From: Ancistrus triradiatus
Taxonomy: Eukaryota > Chordata > Actinopteri > Siluriformes > Loricariidae
Length of the DNA: 64,000 nucleotides
Direction of reading: 5' to 3'
Assembly (NCBI GenBank): GCA_025084515.1
Contig: JAJAGP010000768.1
Coordinates: forward strand, 1 to 64,000
Shown: piece by piece, positions 39,770-51,534 of the stretch
Layout: every line of letters starts with the position of its first letter
How positions within the stretch are numbered: the stretch's first letter is position 1
Made by a program: the position numbers and the translations under genes
Notes under the pieces: generated by a model
The model's database searches: none
What the model was told of the DNA's origin: nothing
Seen by the model: only the letters and a program-made list of their open reading frames with translations

Positions 39770-41825
39770 TTAAAACTGATTGTTGCAGAAGATAACGGTT
39801 TCCTTCCCCCACAGTGAACCTTTCATCACAGCCTCTTGTAAGCCTTATCACCCCAGGAAAGGTGCCAGGAAGACAGCCCTGGATTTACATACCAAGAAAC
39901 GATTGCCGTCCTCTTAAGAAGCACAACTAATAATTGTATTAAACTTTTGATGGGAACAGATTACCTTCATCGAAACCTTTTTATTACATAACAAATGACA
40001 TTGGCATCATAATGAGTCCAAACGAGCCCATATGCATTTGGATGATTCATGCAAAGAACGAATCAAGGATATTGTGCCATATCCACACATATAATTATAT
40101 ATTATACATACACATGCATCTTCATGTCTACTCGGTCAATGTCTTAGTATAATGATCTGTCTCTTGTTTTTCGATACTTAAAGTGATCCCGGTTGATTAT
40201 TAGAAATAACAGCTATTGCCTATGTGTATTGATCGCTCGGGTTTTTAATACGTGTTCATACTTATAAAAGAACGAACGTGAAGTTATTTACAATGTACCG
40301 TTTCCTACCTCTTATATTAATCGTGTTATTGTTTAGTATAGTGAATGCATGTATTGTAGTTTAGAATGACTTAATGATGTCCTAGTTTATAGATTCGAGA
40401 TACCTCAACCAAATGTGTAACTGTGAGGATTTTCATTCTTTCTTGGTGACGCTTTTAGATGTCCTCGGTATGTAGGAAAATATTACTCCAAGTTGTGGTC
40501 TGTAGCGACACCTACTGACCTATGGTGAAATTAGCAGACACATCCACGAAAGGAGGCATTTAATAACGAATCAACCTCTCACTGGCTAAGTCTAGGACGA
40601 ACCCCGGTTGCCCTGCCTGCAGCCGGAAGATACAAAACGTTGAGCCAAGCCAACAACGCTCTCTTGCTTCTTTCTTTTGTTCCTGAAATGCTCAAGCTTT
40701 CTTTTGCCAGCATCTTTAGTTTTTGTGCTTAGAGTTTAAGTTTTTGTTTCTTGTTTATCTTACGCTAAGTTCTTTGTATCCAGCATTCTTAGAAATTCAG
40801 TATCGCCGAATTAGAAAATAGTTAAAAGCCAACCAGCTAAGATCTCCTCCATGCTAGACTACAGTCTCGGCTAAGTCTGTTGAAGCCCGTGGTACTCGCA
40901 CACTGTAACTCTACCTTCACCGCTGGCCAGCGTGGAAATCTGAGTTATAAGTTCGCAAGACTAGATCTGGTAGACCCCGGACCACCAAAGCAGGGAAGAA
41001 GCTGAGTCGAAGCGAGGCCCTCAACACATCTGTGGCTCCACGAGTCGAAGGCGGGTAGCCGATCATCATGAGTTCCACCGAACCGCTGCGGTCCAACCGG
41101 AAGAGAGACTGCTGCCGTTCCTCCGTGCGATCTCGGACGACAGGCTGAAGCCTGGCTCCGTTCCATCTTCTTCGCGTGAGCCCGCAAAGAGGCAGGTAGT
41201 ATCGCTTTGGTGTGTCTTACCTGGGTCCCGGATTGTTGAATCTTGCATTTATTCTAATACCACGCTTCGACATAGACTTACTTACATCTAAGTAGTTTCC
41301 ACCATACGGTTCTGAACCAGCATAATTTGTTTTACTAGTAAGTCACTGCCATACAACTAGTCTATAATGCTTCCTAGTGATAGATATATTTCGACTGCTG
41401 AGTTGCACCTAGAGTCATTTTGGTTTCTGAGCTTAATTACTGTGATACGTACGCTTGCCACTATTCCTTGTTTTCTATATTGTGAGATATACATGGTTAC
41501 CATCAATTTATGATTGCAAATCTGTGATACCTATGTTATTACATCAGATAGTCTGTTGGTATTGCCTTATGTGTAGTTAATAAACTTGTTATATGCCTTT
41601 GAACTTACCTCGTGGTTTGAGAGAGTTTCATTCAATAAGGTCGAGAAATATACTTTGATATCCCTTTAACTGGAAATATATCCCTTTAACTGGTTCTCCA
41701 GATCTACCAGTAAATTATTTATATTCAAAATAAACTGATCTGGTGGTGCCCCTTTGTCTTAATTAATTAATAAATTTATATAATTTTAATTAATAAAGTT
41801 TAATTAAAATTATCCAATTAGAATA
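39770..41825 (+). mobile_element. Repeat family X (copy X3), LTR-like
   Basis: This copy aligns with the reverse complement of X2. Landmarks are 'catcacagcctcttg' near 39830, 'gaatcaaggatatt' near 40060, 'gatcgctcgggttttta' near 40225, 'actggctaagt' near 40580 and 'gaggccctcaacacatctgt' near 41010. An AATAAA near 41579 ('TTAATAAACTTGTT') and the terminal 'CTGGTGGTGCC' at 41743 complete it. Its left end is probably truncated, since X2 extends further out by about 350 bp. It abuts the broken gypsy integrase on the left and a LINE tail on the right. No protein is conserved between the two copies. Confidence 0.55.
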
Positions 41826-44450
41826 GAATAGAATATAGATAAGATGCCTTTTATTGTCACTATACTTATGTACAATGAGATTAAAGCCACTTCTTACAGT
41901 GCAACACATACGAAAAAATACGACACAGAAAGAAAGAAATGTGCAAAACGGTTGCATAGTCAGAGAGAATAAATAGATACTGTTAAAATACAGTTACTAA
42001 TATACAGTAAATATACAGTTAAATTGCAACATAGTCCCAGTTATTGCACATAGTGAGTGTAGTGTTATTCCACATTATAGAAATGTTGCATAATAGTGGG
42101 AATGTGTATGTTACTAAAGGATGTAGATGATGTGTGGAGATTGGACGAAAGATCAGTGCCTGTATGAATGAATTGAGTGTGGTTATGGCTTTTCGGGAAA
42201 AAACTGTTCTTAAGTCTGTTTTTGGTTCTTGTTCTGATGCACCTGTAGCGCTTCCCTGAGGGCAACAAGTCAAACAGTCCGAAGCCAGGGTGGGAGTAGT
42301 CCTTGATGATTGGTATGAGCTTTGCTGATGCAGCGCGTGAGGTGTAAATTGTCCATCAGGGAGGGCGGAGGGCGGGCCGATGATCTCCTGTGCTGACTTT
42401 TACACTCTCTGAAGCCTCTTCCTGTCTTCCACTGTGCAGCTGCCATACCATGTTGTAATACAGTATGTCAGCAGGCTCTCGATGGACGAGCGGGTTTTTA
42501 GAAGGTCAGCAGCAGGTTGGAGTCTAGGTCGTATGTTCCTAAGGACTCTCAGGAAGTGGTAACCGCTGTTGAGCCTTCTTGATGACCGTTGTGGTGTTCT
42601 CCTGTCCAGGGACGGGATAGCAGAAGAGAACAGGACGCCAAGAAACCGGAAGGTGTGGACCCCTCTCCACACACCACTCGCCATTTATGCTACACAGGGG
42701 CTAGGTCTGTGCTGTGCTTCCTGACAGTCGACCCAATGATTTTCCTTTGTTTTCCTGGTGTTCAGGGCCAGGTTATTCTCAGAACACCAGGCTGCTCGAG
42801 CATCAGGATCTCCTGTCTGTAGGCTGCCTCGTCACCCTTTGAGATGAGCCCGACACTGTGGTGTCCGTCAGCATACTTGACAATAAGGTTGTTGTCGTGG
42901 GCCGGACTGCAGTCATGGGTGTAGTGGGTGTAGAGACAGTATTAGCAAGGGGGCTTAGCACACAGCCCTGTGGAGAGAGCCGGTGCTCAGCGTGCGAGTG
43001 GAGGAGAGGTGGGAGGGCAAGTCTTCACATTGCCTGGGGGCGGTTGGTGAGAAAGTCCTTAATCCAGGCACAAGTGAGAGGTGGGAAGGCCGGGAAAACC
43101 AGTTTGGTGATAAGAATGTCCGGAATAATTGTGTTAAAAGGTTGAGCTGTAATCCACGAAGAGCATTCGGACGTAATCTGCTGCTGCTCCAGGTGGCTCA
43201 GCACAGTGTGGAGAGTTTACGGCGATGGCGTCCTCTGTGGGATGGTTTGTGCGATATGCGAAAACTGGTGGGGATCGAAGGTCTGGAGGGAGATATAGTC
43301 CTTGATGTGTTGGAGAACCAGCCTCTCGAAGCACTTCATGATTAACGGAGTGAGGGCCACAGGGCGATAATCGTTCCAGACTGTTGATGGGAGTCTTTTT
43401 TCGGCACTGGAGTGATTGTGGCTGATTTTTAGAACAGGGTGGGATGGGATGACTGCCTTAGCCAGGGAGAAGTTGAAGATTCTGGTGAAGGTGCAAGCAC
43501 GCTGAAGCTGATGAGCACATGCTTTAAGCACCTTGCCAGGTACTCCGTCTGGGCCGGTAGCCTTCTTAGGGTTTCACTGCCAAGAGCACTCGTTTGACTT
43601 CATGCTCCTGTACAGTGAGTGTAGAAATGCAGGAAACCAGGTGAGGGGTGTGAAAGCAGGCTGCTGGAGCAGGTGAGTGCTGCTGTAGTGGTTGTCGAAG
43701 CGTTGCAAAAGAAGTGATTTAGCTCCTCTGCTAGCAACGCACTCTGATCGGCTGTAGTCTTACCACCAGCCTCTGTAATTCGTGATGTCTTGGATGCCTT
43801 GCCCACACCTTCCGTGTATTGTTGCTGCTCAGGTGGGACTCTATACTCCTTTTATGGTCCGCTTTGGCAGTTTTTTTTATTCCTTTTTTCAGGTCAGCTC
43901 GAGCAGCCCTATACAGAGCTCTGTCACTGACCTGAAGGCAGAATCACGGACTCTGAGGAGTGCGCGGACCTGGCTGGGTCATCCAGGGTTTTTGGTTTGG
44001 GAAACCTGAATGTTTTTGTCCACAGTCACATTCCCGATGCAGAACTTGATATAGTCCAGTACCGTTCCTGTGAAAGTACCCCCCCCCCCCAAAGCTCCCC
44101 TGAGTCTGTGCAAACGGTTTCCAACGCGTCCCAGTCATCTCTGTCAAAGCAGTCCTGTATATTGGTGGAGTTGCATTTCCAGGCCAGGTTGATGAACAGT
44201 TTCTTTGTAATGGGCGGGACACTGCGTTCTGCGGGGGGTGTAAGCTGGGGAGAGCAGGAGAGAGAGATGGTCTGACTGTCCTAGGTGGGGGAGGGGTATG
44301 GATCTGTATGCATGCTTTGATGTTGGAGTAACATGATCCAGAGTGTTCACCCCTCTTGTAGAACATTTAACGTGTTTTCGGGAAAATTTCGAGGAGTACC
44401 GTCTTTAAGTTGGCCTTGTTGAAATCTCCTGCAATTATATGAAAACACCA
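41820..44450 (-). pseudogene. CR1/L2/Rex-type LINE ORF2 (copy H)
   Basis: The minus strand gives, in order: a linker region 'FPNQKPWMT' with 'GDRAL'-type sequence near 43900-44000; 'SNNTRKVWAR'-like and 'GKTTADQSALLAEELNHFFC' (43600-43806); RT block 'NDYRPVALTPLIMKCFERLV' (43217-43531); catalytic-block 'RMLFVDYSSTF' (43134-43334) with its Asp; C-terminal 'RFLGVLFSS' and 'SIESLLTYCITTWYGSC' (42400-42684); and 'LPSGKRYRCIRTRTKNRLKN' then 'SFFPK' (42019-42268). The 3' UTR ends in a 'tagaa' tail at 41820-41835. Frames change at least five times. It is the same family as copy G. The endonuclease is not clearly seen, so it is 5'-truncated near 44450. Confidence 0.82.
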
Positions 44451-44602
44451 TCGGGTGGGCACGCTGCTGTTTGTTTAATGGATGGTGTTTGTTTTATGGT
44501 GTTTCAGGAGTCTTAGGTTTTGCTTACATTATGGAAAATGCAAATAAAAAACACAATATTTCCCACATTTATATTGACTTTCACTGCAGACAGTATAAAC
44601 CC

Positions 44603-44605
<3 letters not shown>

Positions 44606-44652
<47 letters not shown>
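44606..44652. repeat. (TA)n microsatellite, left side of Tc1 insertion
   Basis: TA dinucleotides run up to the left end of the Tc1 at 44653. The tract continues at 46412 on the other side, so the Tc1 inserted in the microsatellite. Confidence 0.9.
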
Positions 44653-44653
<1 letters not shown>

Positions 44654-46408
44654 CAACCCCTGGCAAAAAGTATGGAATCACCAGTCCTGGATGAGCACTC
44701 AATCAGACCATTTCATTCTGTTAAAAACAAACTCGGATCAAAAACATGATACAATAATAAGGTCACAGTCCAAAGTGCAACTTGTTGGCTTTCAGGAACA
44801 CTCAAAGAAATGAAGAGAAAACATTGTGGAAGTCATTTGATGTTACTGTTTTTATTGACCAAGCACAGGGAAAAAGGAAAAAAAAATATGGAATCCACTC
44901 AATTCTGAGGGAAAAAGTATGGAATCACTCAAATTGGAGGTAGAAAATAAGGACACACCCAGTCAATTTCCTTTCCCTAAATGGACACCTGCCTCAGAGC
45001 AGATCTGCTCGTTAGTCTGCAATTAAAAACACCTGAAGTCATGACACCTTGGAGGGCTGCCGGACGAAGTGGAGTGGCAAGAACCATGGCTCCAACAAGA
45101 GAAATGTCTCTTGAAACAAAAGAGAGGATTGTGAAACGTCTTGAAGAAGGTAACTCTTCACGCATGGTTGCTAAAGATGTGGGCTGTTCACAGTCAGCTG
45201 TATCCAAGATATGGACCAAATACAAACAGCATGGAATGGCTGTTAAAGCCAAGCGTACTGGTAGACCAAGAAAGACATCAAAGCGTCAAGACAAACAACT
45301 TAAGGTCATTTGTCTTGAAAACCGAAAAAGTACAACTACAGAGATGAAGCATAAATGGGAGGAAGCTGGAGCCAATGTATGTGACTGAACCATTAGAAAT
45401 CGGCTAAAGGAAATGGGATTTCAATACAGGAAAGCTAAAAGAAAACCATCATTGACACCTAAACATAAAAGAACAAGACTGCAATGGGCTAAGGAGAGGC
45501 AATCATGGACTGTGGATGACTGGATGAAAGTTATCTTCAGTGATGAGTCAAGAATCTGCATTGGACAAGGTGATGATGCTGGAACTTTTGTTTGGTGCCG
45601 TTCCAGTGAGATTTATGAAGAGGCCTGCCTGAAGAAAACAACCAAATTTCGACAGTCCTTGATGATATGGGGCTGTATGTCAGGCAAAGGCACTGGGGAG
45701 ATGACTGTGGTTAATTCTTCTATCGATGCGTAAGTTTACATTGAGATTTTGGACAGTTTTCTCATCCCTTCAGTTGAACAGATGTTTGGAGGTGATGAAA
45801 TAATTTTCCAAGATGACAATGCATCGTGCCATAGGGCAAAAAACAGTGAAGGCATTCCTTGGAGAAAGACACATTCAGTCGATGTCATGGCCTGCAAATA
45901 GTCCAGATCTCAACCCAATTAAAAACCTGTGGTGGAAATTGAAAAAAATGGTCCACAAGAAGGCTCCGACCTGCAAAGCTGATCTGGCAACTGTTATCAA
46001 AGAGAGTTGGCACCAAATTGATGCAGAATACTGTTTGTCACTCATCAAGTCCATGCGTCAGAGACTGAAAGCCGTTATAAAAGCCAAAGGTGGTGCAACT
46101 AAATACTAGTGATTTATTTTGAATGGTCTTTTGTTTATCTGTTTTTCATGATTCCATACTTTTTTCCTCAGAATTGAGTGGTTCCATATTTTTTTCCCCT
46201 GTGCTTGGTCAATAAAAGTAACATTCACTGACTTCCACAATGTTTTCTTTTCATTTCTTTGGAGTGTTCTTGAAAGCCAACAAGTTGCACTTTGGAATGA
46301 CCTTATTATTGTATCATGTTTTTGATCTGTATTTGTTTTACAGAATGAAATGTCTGATGAGTGCTCATCCAAGACTGGTGATCCCATACTTTTTGCCAGG
46401 GGATTGTG
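44653..46408 (+). mobile_element. Tc1/mariner element, family d, nearly full length
   Basis: Long terminal inverted repeats of about 210 bp (44653-44870 and 46190-46408) start 'ACAACCCCTGGCAAAAAGTA' and end with the complement. Internal direct repeats 'ggaatcac/ggaatccactcaattct' within each TIR resemble the inner and outer transposase-binding sites of the IR/DR Tc1 subgroup. It lies within a TA run, which satisfies the TA target rule but hides the exact duplication. The total length of about 1.75 kb is that of a complete element. Confidence 0.9.
45086..46109 (+). pseudogene. Tc1-type transposase, family d, inactivated
   Basis: The transposase cuts and pastes the element. From ATG 45086 the coding length is about 341 codons, the usual size. 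The start 'MAPTREMSLETKERIVKRLE' leads into two helix-turn-helix motifs with 'GRPRK' between them (about residue 55). Catalytic core: 'VIFSDESRI' (first Asp), 'FQDDNASCH' (second Asp) and 'NSPDLNPIKNLW', in which the third acid is Lys (codon 45921-45923) where DD34E enzymes have Glu. There is a TGA at 45386 (probably CGA to TGA), a TAA at 45731 (probably CAA to TAA) and a one-base frameshift in the A-run near 45840. At least four independent hits make it inactive. It is otherwise well preserved, so it is one of the youngest Tc1 relics here. Confidence 0.92.
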
Positions 46409-46411
46409 TGT

Positions 46412-46428
46412 ATATATATATATACGTG

Positions 46429-46501
<73 letters not shown>

Positions 46502-46531
46502 TTTTGTTTTTGTTTTTGTTTTTGTTTTTTT
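46412..46531. repeat. (TA)n then T-rich (GTTTTT)n tract
   Basis: TA units at 46412-46492 are followed by poly-T and four GTTTTT units. Tyr/Ile-rich and Phe-rich frames across it are artefacts. Confidence 0.93.
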
Positions 46532-46885
46532 TCTGGTCAGTTTCATTTCATCTGTAAAATATCTGGAATACTGATTTGTCTGATCACAACACATAATTTC
46601 CACTCTGTGATGGTCCATCCCAAATGGCTCCAAGCCCAGCAAAATTGACACTGTTTCTGGACATGGTCAGCACAAGGCTTCTTTTTGCACTGTAAAGTTT
46701 TAAGTGTAATTTGTGAACATAACTTACTATTGTAGCGATTGTTGACATCACATCATAATTCATGCTTTTTTCATTTACTTCAATACTTGCCCTGTGCAAA
46801 GTCTTTTTTTTTTTTTTTTTAGAATGGTTTGGAATGCCTGAAATGCAGGAATGGACATATATTAACAAATGAAATGAAGGTAAAA
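46526..46885 (-). mobile_element. Unclassified DNA transposon relic
   Basis: The left part has 'tctggtcagtttcatttcat', and the right part, on the other strand, has 'cttcatttcatttgtt' and 'tgcatttcaggcattccaaa'. This makes the two ends partly inverted. The body 'atggctccaagcccagcaaa' continuing to 'ctggacatggtcagcac' is familiar from fish DNA transposons. The fragment at 25955-26110 belongs to the same family. No ORF survives and the superfamily is not determined. Confidence 0.5.
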
Positions 46886-47480
46886 CACAGGGTCCCTTAC
46901 TGTATGGAATGAAAAAAAGTCATAGTAAATCTAAGACACAATGCGTCTTGTGGTTGTACATTGGAAAACATAAAATAGTCAACAGAAAGTAAGTGTTCTT
47001 GAAATAACAAGGTATTTATTAGACAGTACTTTTTGTTGCTTTATTTAATCTATCATGTTTTCAAATATTTTTGCAAAGCTGCTGTCAACATTTGTCCCTC
47101 ATAATACATGGGGGGATTTTTCATTACCCGCTTCCTCATTTTTTAGCTTGCTCTCTTTAAACCTCACATATTATTAAAATCATAAAAATCATAGTAAACA
47201 TACATTAAAACTGATTGGTTAATAATGCCACGTCTTATAGCAAGGAAATAGGTTCTATAATTAGGGCTGTTTTCCATATGTAGTTTATCGTTATTTTAAT
47301 CTCTTCTTTATATTGTTTTAGACAGCAAGTGGACAGTAAATAATATAAATATAACTGTACTCTTCTGCATTTAATCACTGACCCATATTATTTATTTTTA
47401 GACCTCAACTGAATACTTAAGAACAGAGCAAAACCGATAGAGAGAGTGAGGGAGGCAAAGATTTAGGGTGTACTCATACT
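46886..47480. other. No recognised feature
   Basis: AT-rich DNA between the transposon relic and an L2 tail. Confidence 0.45.
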
Positions 47481-48095
47481 AGTCAAGTCAGTTATTTATA
47501 TAGCGCTTTTTAGAATGGAGCATTGTCTCAAAGCAACTTTACAATTTTAGATTATTTCCTAATATCTACGTCCACATTCCAAATTGAGCAAGCCTAGGGC
47601 AACAGTGGCAAGGAAAAACTCCCTAAGTGTTATGAGGAAGAAACCTTGGGAGGACCAAGACTTAAAAAGGGACCCAACCTCCTTGAGCAGGGTAGTTGAT
47701 AAATGTAAGAATGAAAGTAATTTATCTAAAGTAATAAGTCATGGAGTCATAGTTCAAGTAGTAGTCCAATACACAGAGTCACTCCATGATCTTGAGTCTA
47801 AGCAGGAAGGTCCTTGGTGGCACTTCGTCCCCAGATAACCAGAGGAGGGAGAGAGTTACTGCCCTCTGGTGTGGCCCTGGTGTGGTGGGACTGGAGCTGA
47901 TGATGGAAACAGCTTGAGTGAAGCTGAAGTGGATGAACATCATGTGTGAGGCAGGAACTGGTACCGGAACACGGCTCGGCGAGAAAACAGAAAATGTAAT
48001 TAGTTATTGATTAAGAGCATAGTGCATCATTTGGACAGCCAGCAGTTCAGCGACCACAACCTGCTGTAAGCTTGGTCACCTCGCCGCAATGGGAT
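47481..48095 (-). mobile_element. L2-like LINE with internal deletion (copy L2-4)
   Basis: From 47481 to about 48023 the sequence matches the 3' UTR and GTCAA tail of L2-2 (27893 to about 28345). It then jumps at about 48027 to 'ttggacagccagcagttcag', which matches 31979-32043, part of ORF1. The whole of ORF2 (about 3.6 kb relative to L2-2) is missing. It cannot encode anything, but keeps the 3' end needed for recognition by an L2 reverse transcriptase. Confidence 0.8.
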
Positions 48096-49829
48096 GGGGC
48101 CAGAGCACACTGCTGCATCGGACATCGCTAGGCAATTTGAAGAATTGGGCCAAAGCGGAGAGTGCTGGACACCAGCATGGTACATATGTAGTAAGAGCGC
48201 GAATCACGCACGGGCTCGATTGACGATGATATCGCTTGTGCGGCTGTTTTATTACACAAACATAGCGGCAAAGGGTTAACTGTGGTCTGTGGCTGAGGTG
48301 TGAATTGTTTACTTGAGATTTGGGCTGATGAAAGTGTAACCCATATGAAATATGGAGCTACTAAAACCTCAAGTCATTTAAGAGGTGTAATTACTTGTCA
48401 TACCCAAAAGAGGGTAGAAAAAGCCATTACTTTTGTTTCCTTTTTGGCTTGAGAGATTTTTACAACGTGCTGCAGACCAGCTGAACAATATTTGGTACAA
48501 AAATACCACATAATGGTTCTAAATATTGCATTTTAGCATATATTAGAGCTAATAAACTGTTTTTATAACCAGAATTCCAGCTGTGAACGTGAGGGAGGCA
48601 GTTTTCTGTCAAGTAATAAGTGTTTGAGACTCCGGTGAGTGGAACCACAAGTTTCTGTTCTTATAGCGTAGCTATTCGTTCTAAAGGGAGAGTACATTTT
48701 ACTTTTCATACACTTTATATTAGAAATGGAAAGAATAAAAAACCAATAGGAGTTATAAGAATGTTCTTTAATGCTTGTAAAAATGCTGTAAAAGTATAGC
48801 TACGCTAATCGCTAGTGGTGCTAATCGCTAGTTAGTGGCTAGTCAGTGATGCTTCAATTCATATTCATGTTAAAAGGGGATAATTAGACATGTTACAGCT
48901 AAAAAGTGGGATAAGAATAGGAATTCATTAGTCAGTGCTAAAATACCAATACTGGAGTAATGTATGATGGATCCTTACATGTTAAATGTCAGTGTTGTTG
49001 TACTGTATGAATGTTAATTAATCATTTGTAGTCAAGGTTGTCATTAGTTTTGTACGTGTTATAAGATGTTTGAAATTTAGAAAAGAACCTAAGGTCTCAT
49101 CTTAGGGAACATAAAAGAATATGAGCATTCATTGTTCTGCACTATCTGTGTAGATTCGTTTTTCTTAGAGACACAGAAAGACTCAGAGGATTGTGATGGC
49201 GAGCCCAGCCCTGTGAACTGCTAATGGTCATAGAAGCAGTGTGGCCTACTGTTAAGACCGTTTACAAGAGACAGCGGATTTATCAGAGTTTTGCCCAGAA
49301 TCAGATAAGAACTTATTCACACTAATTACTCTACCCGGGTAGAATAGCCATAAGAAACACCTTTAATATACATTCAAGGACTTGAACTGAACTTTGGAAT
49401 CCATACCTCTCTGAATACGAGAAGTGGCATTGAATTGAATAATTGAATAATGGTAATTTTAGAGGTTATGACCTATTTCGAGATGAATGGTGATCAATAC
49501 TAAAAAAGCTGTGTAACTCTTGAATACTTTGTTGTATCTCTTCCAAAGTCCCTGGTGAAATATAAAATGTACAGCATGGATAATTTTTACTCACCAGCCT
49601 CCACACACACATTATACACCCAAAAAATTAAAGGCGTTTTTTGTTTTTTCTGTATTTAATCTTCTGAAATGGAACTTAAATGATGAAAATAGAAGCCTAG
49701 AGGTGAAGAAATATGTTGACCTAAGTGTTTACCTCAATTTAAACCCTGAATGATCATTGTGCTATATGTAAAACCTAAAATAACCAGTGTTTTAATGTAA
49801 TAGTGCAAATAGCTTGAAAATGAGCTTAA
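48096..49829. other. No recognised feature
   Basis: I see no coding or repeat signature, apart from a small 'cgctagt' direct repeat near 48810-48845. Confidence 0.4.
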
Positions 49830-50430
49830 ATTCAGATCAGCAGCATATGGTTATGGGCAAACACAGGCACCACCCGATGCAGACTCAAAACCAGGATAAT
49901 AACCCTGAACGAGATAAAGGGAGTGGAGGAGACAAAGAAAGGAAAGCCTCAAACGGTCGCAAGCAGAGCGATCCAGAAAAAAGTGGAAAGGATTAACCGA
50001 ATAAAGCAACGGACACAAACAGCTGTCCATACATGCGCAGAATGGAAAAAGACAACTGCCAGCTGATCTGGGTTCGGCAGAGGTCGGCAGCGCCAGTGGA
50101 ATTCCAAGGAGCACGACAGGTGTGTGAGCACAGAGCGAGGACTATGCACACCGGGCGAGGAGACACGAAGATCAGTCTCTCAGAGACAAAACGCAGGACT
50201 GGGGATATACGTAAGTCCAGGACGATTGCTGCGGAGGAATAGCCCAATGAGCCAGGCACACTGGGGAGAGGACGCGATAGGTACCCAGCACCTTAGCTGG
50301 CCGGGTTGGTGTCCGGAAAAGGCAATTGCTCGTGATGAGTGAATGGAGGATGCAAGAGGAAGGGAGGTGGCGGAGAAAGCTGTCCTTTCCTAGCAACTAA
50401 ACCCTACCATTTTACCTCGAGCCTCTAAGC
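49830..50430. other. GC-richer segment of unknown type, left of hAT
   Basis: The segment is clearly GC-richer than its surroundings and continues at 51535 after the hAT. It has short frames on both strands (for example 49814-49996 and 50033-50242) without recognisable domains. It could be part of an LTR, but the ends and a partner were not found. Confidence 0.35.
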
Positions 50431-51526
50431 CAGGCATGTCAAACATAAGGCCCGTTGGATGATTTAATCCGGCCCGGCATAAATTTCTGAGTATGTCAAA
50501 AAAATAAGCGAGTCTCTAGCTCATTTCTATTAAAAATTGTGATTTTTTAAAATAAATACAAACCAAATGCTCCCTCCGGCCGCTAGAGGGCAGTAAATGT
50601 GTAAAAAGCGCTCACGTCCAGCATGCGGCACTGATACGAGTTAGTCACAGGATGTAAACATTTGCAACGTGATGCGTCCAAGTAAAAATAAAAGAAACCG
50701 GCAATCTTACTTCACCATTCACCACTACTAAACAAGTTATCTGTCAACACACCCTTCCCAAAATGGCAACTGTCAAAAAAAAGAAACTGGACACGGAATG
50801 CAGAGTTTTCAGGAAAAATGGACTGAGAAGTATTTATTCACGGAAGTGAACGCAAAACCAGTGTGCTTGGTATGTAATCAGCAAAGTTGCAGTGTTCAAA
50901 GAGTTTAATATTCGGCGCCACTATGAGACTCATCATAAAGAAAGTATGACCACTTGAAAGGGGGATGACACGAAAATTGTTTTGCACTCGTGAATACAGA
51001 TAATTAAAATTAAGATTCATCTGGTTTCATATTAAGGACAATTGATATGTGTGAGTATGTTCTCAGCTTCAGTAAGCCCAGCCTAGTAGTTTGATCTGAC
51101 GTAGTCTAATCTTATTGCCCATGCACTGCATTTTTTTATTTATTTCAAAGCAGTATGACAATTAAGGCGAAAATATTTTTTTTTCATAGCTCCCACTTGA
51201 GTTTGTTAATGTGGTGAGTTGGTTCAGGTGTAAAACTGCATTCAATCAACTGTTAAAATAAACCAGTTGTTAACACATTCATACCCAAACATGAAAATCA
51301 TTTTTTTCCATTGTTTGTTGAATAAATGGGTTGTGCTCAGAAAAGATCCCTTGTCATCTATAATTATAATATGTAGGGTAGGCCACACATGTAGGCTGAA
51401 TGATAAAGCATAGTACTGAAAAACAAAGCTAAATATTTGGAGTTGACATTATTTTATTGATCCGGCCCACCTGAGAACAGAAAGTCTGGATCCGGCCCCA
51501 GAGCCAAACTGAGTTTGACATGCCTG
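50431..51526 (+). mobile_element. hAT transposon, ZBED-type, non-autonomous
   Basis: Perfect 14-bp terminal inverted repeats (CAGGCATGTCAAAC and its complement) are flanked by a perfect 8-bp duplication CTCTAAGC (50423-50430 and 51527-51534). This is diagnostic of hAT. Inside, a plus-strand start at 50764 'MATVKKKKLDTECRVF' continues with frameshifts into 'EKWTEKYLFTEVNAKPVCLV' and 'RRHYETHH'. That is a BED-like zinc finger with Cys-x2-Cys and His-x4-His as in ZBED/GTF2IRD2-like hAT transposases. All the catalytic part is missing, so it depended on another element. Confidence 0.9.
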
Positions 51527-51534
51527 CTCTAAGC

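Noticed and set aside
46240..46574. Tyr/Ile- and Phe-rich transmembrane-like frames
   Set aside because: They are translations of a TA microsatellite and poly-T tract.
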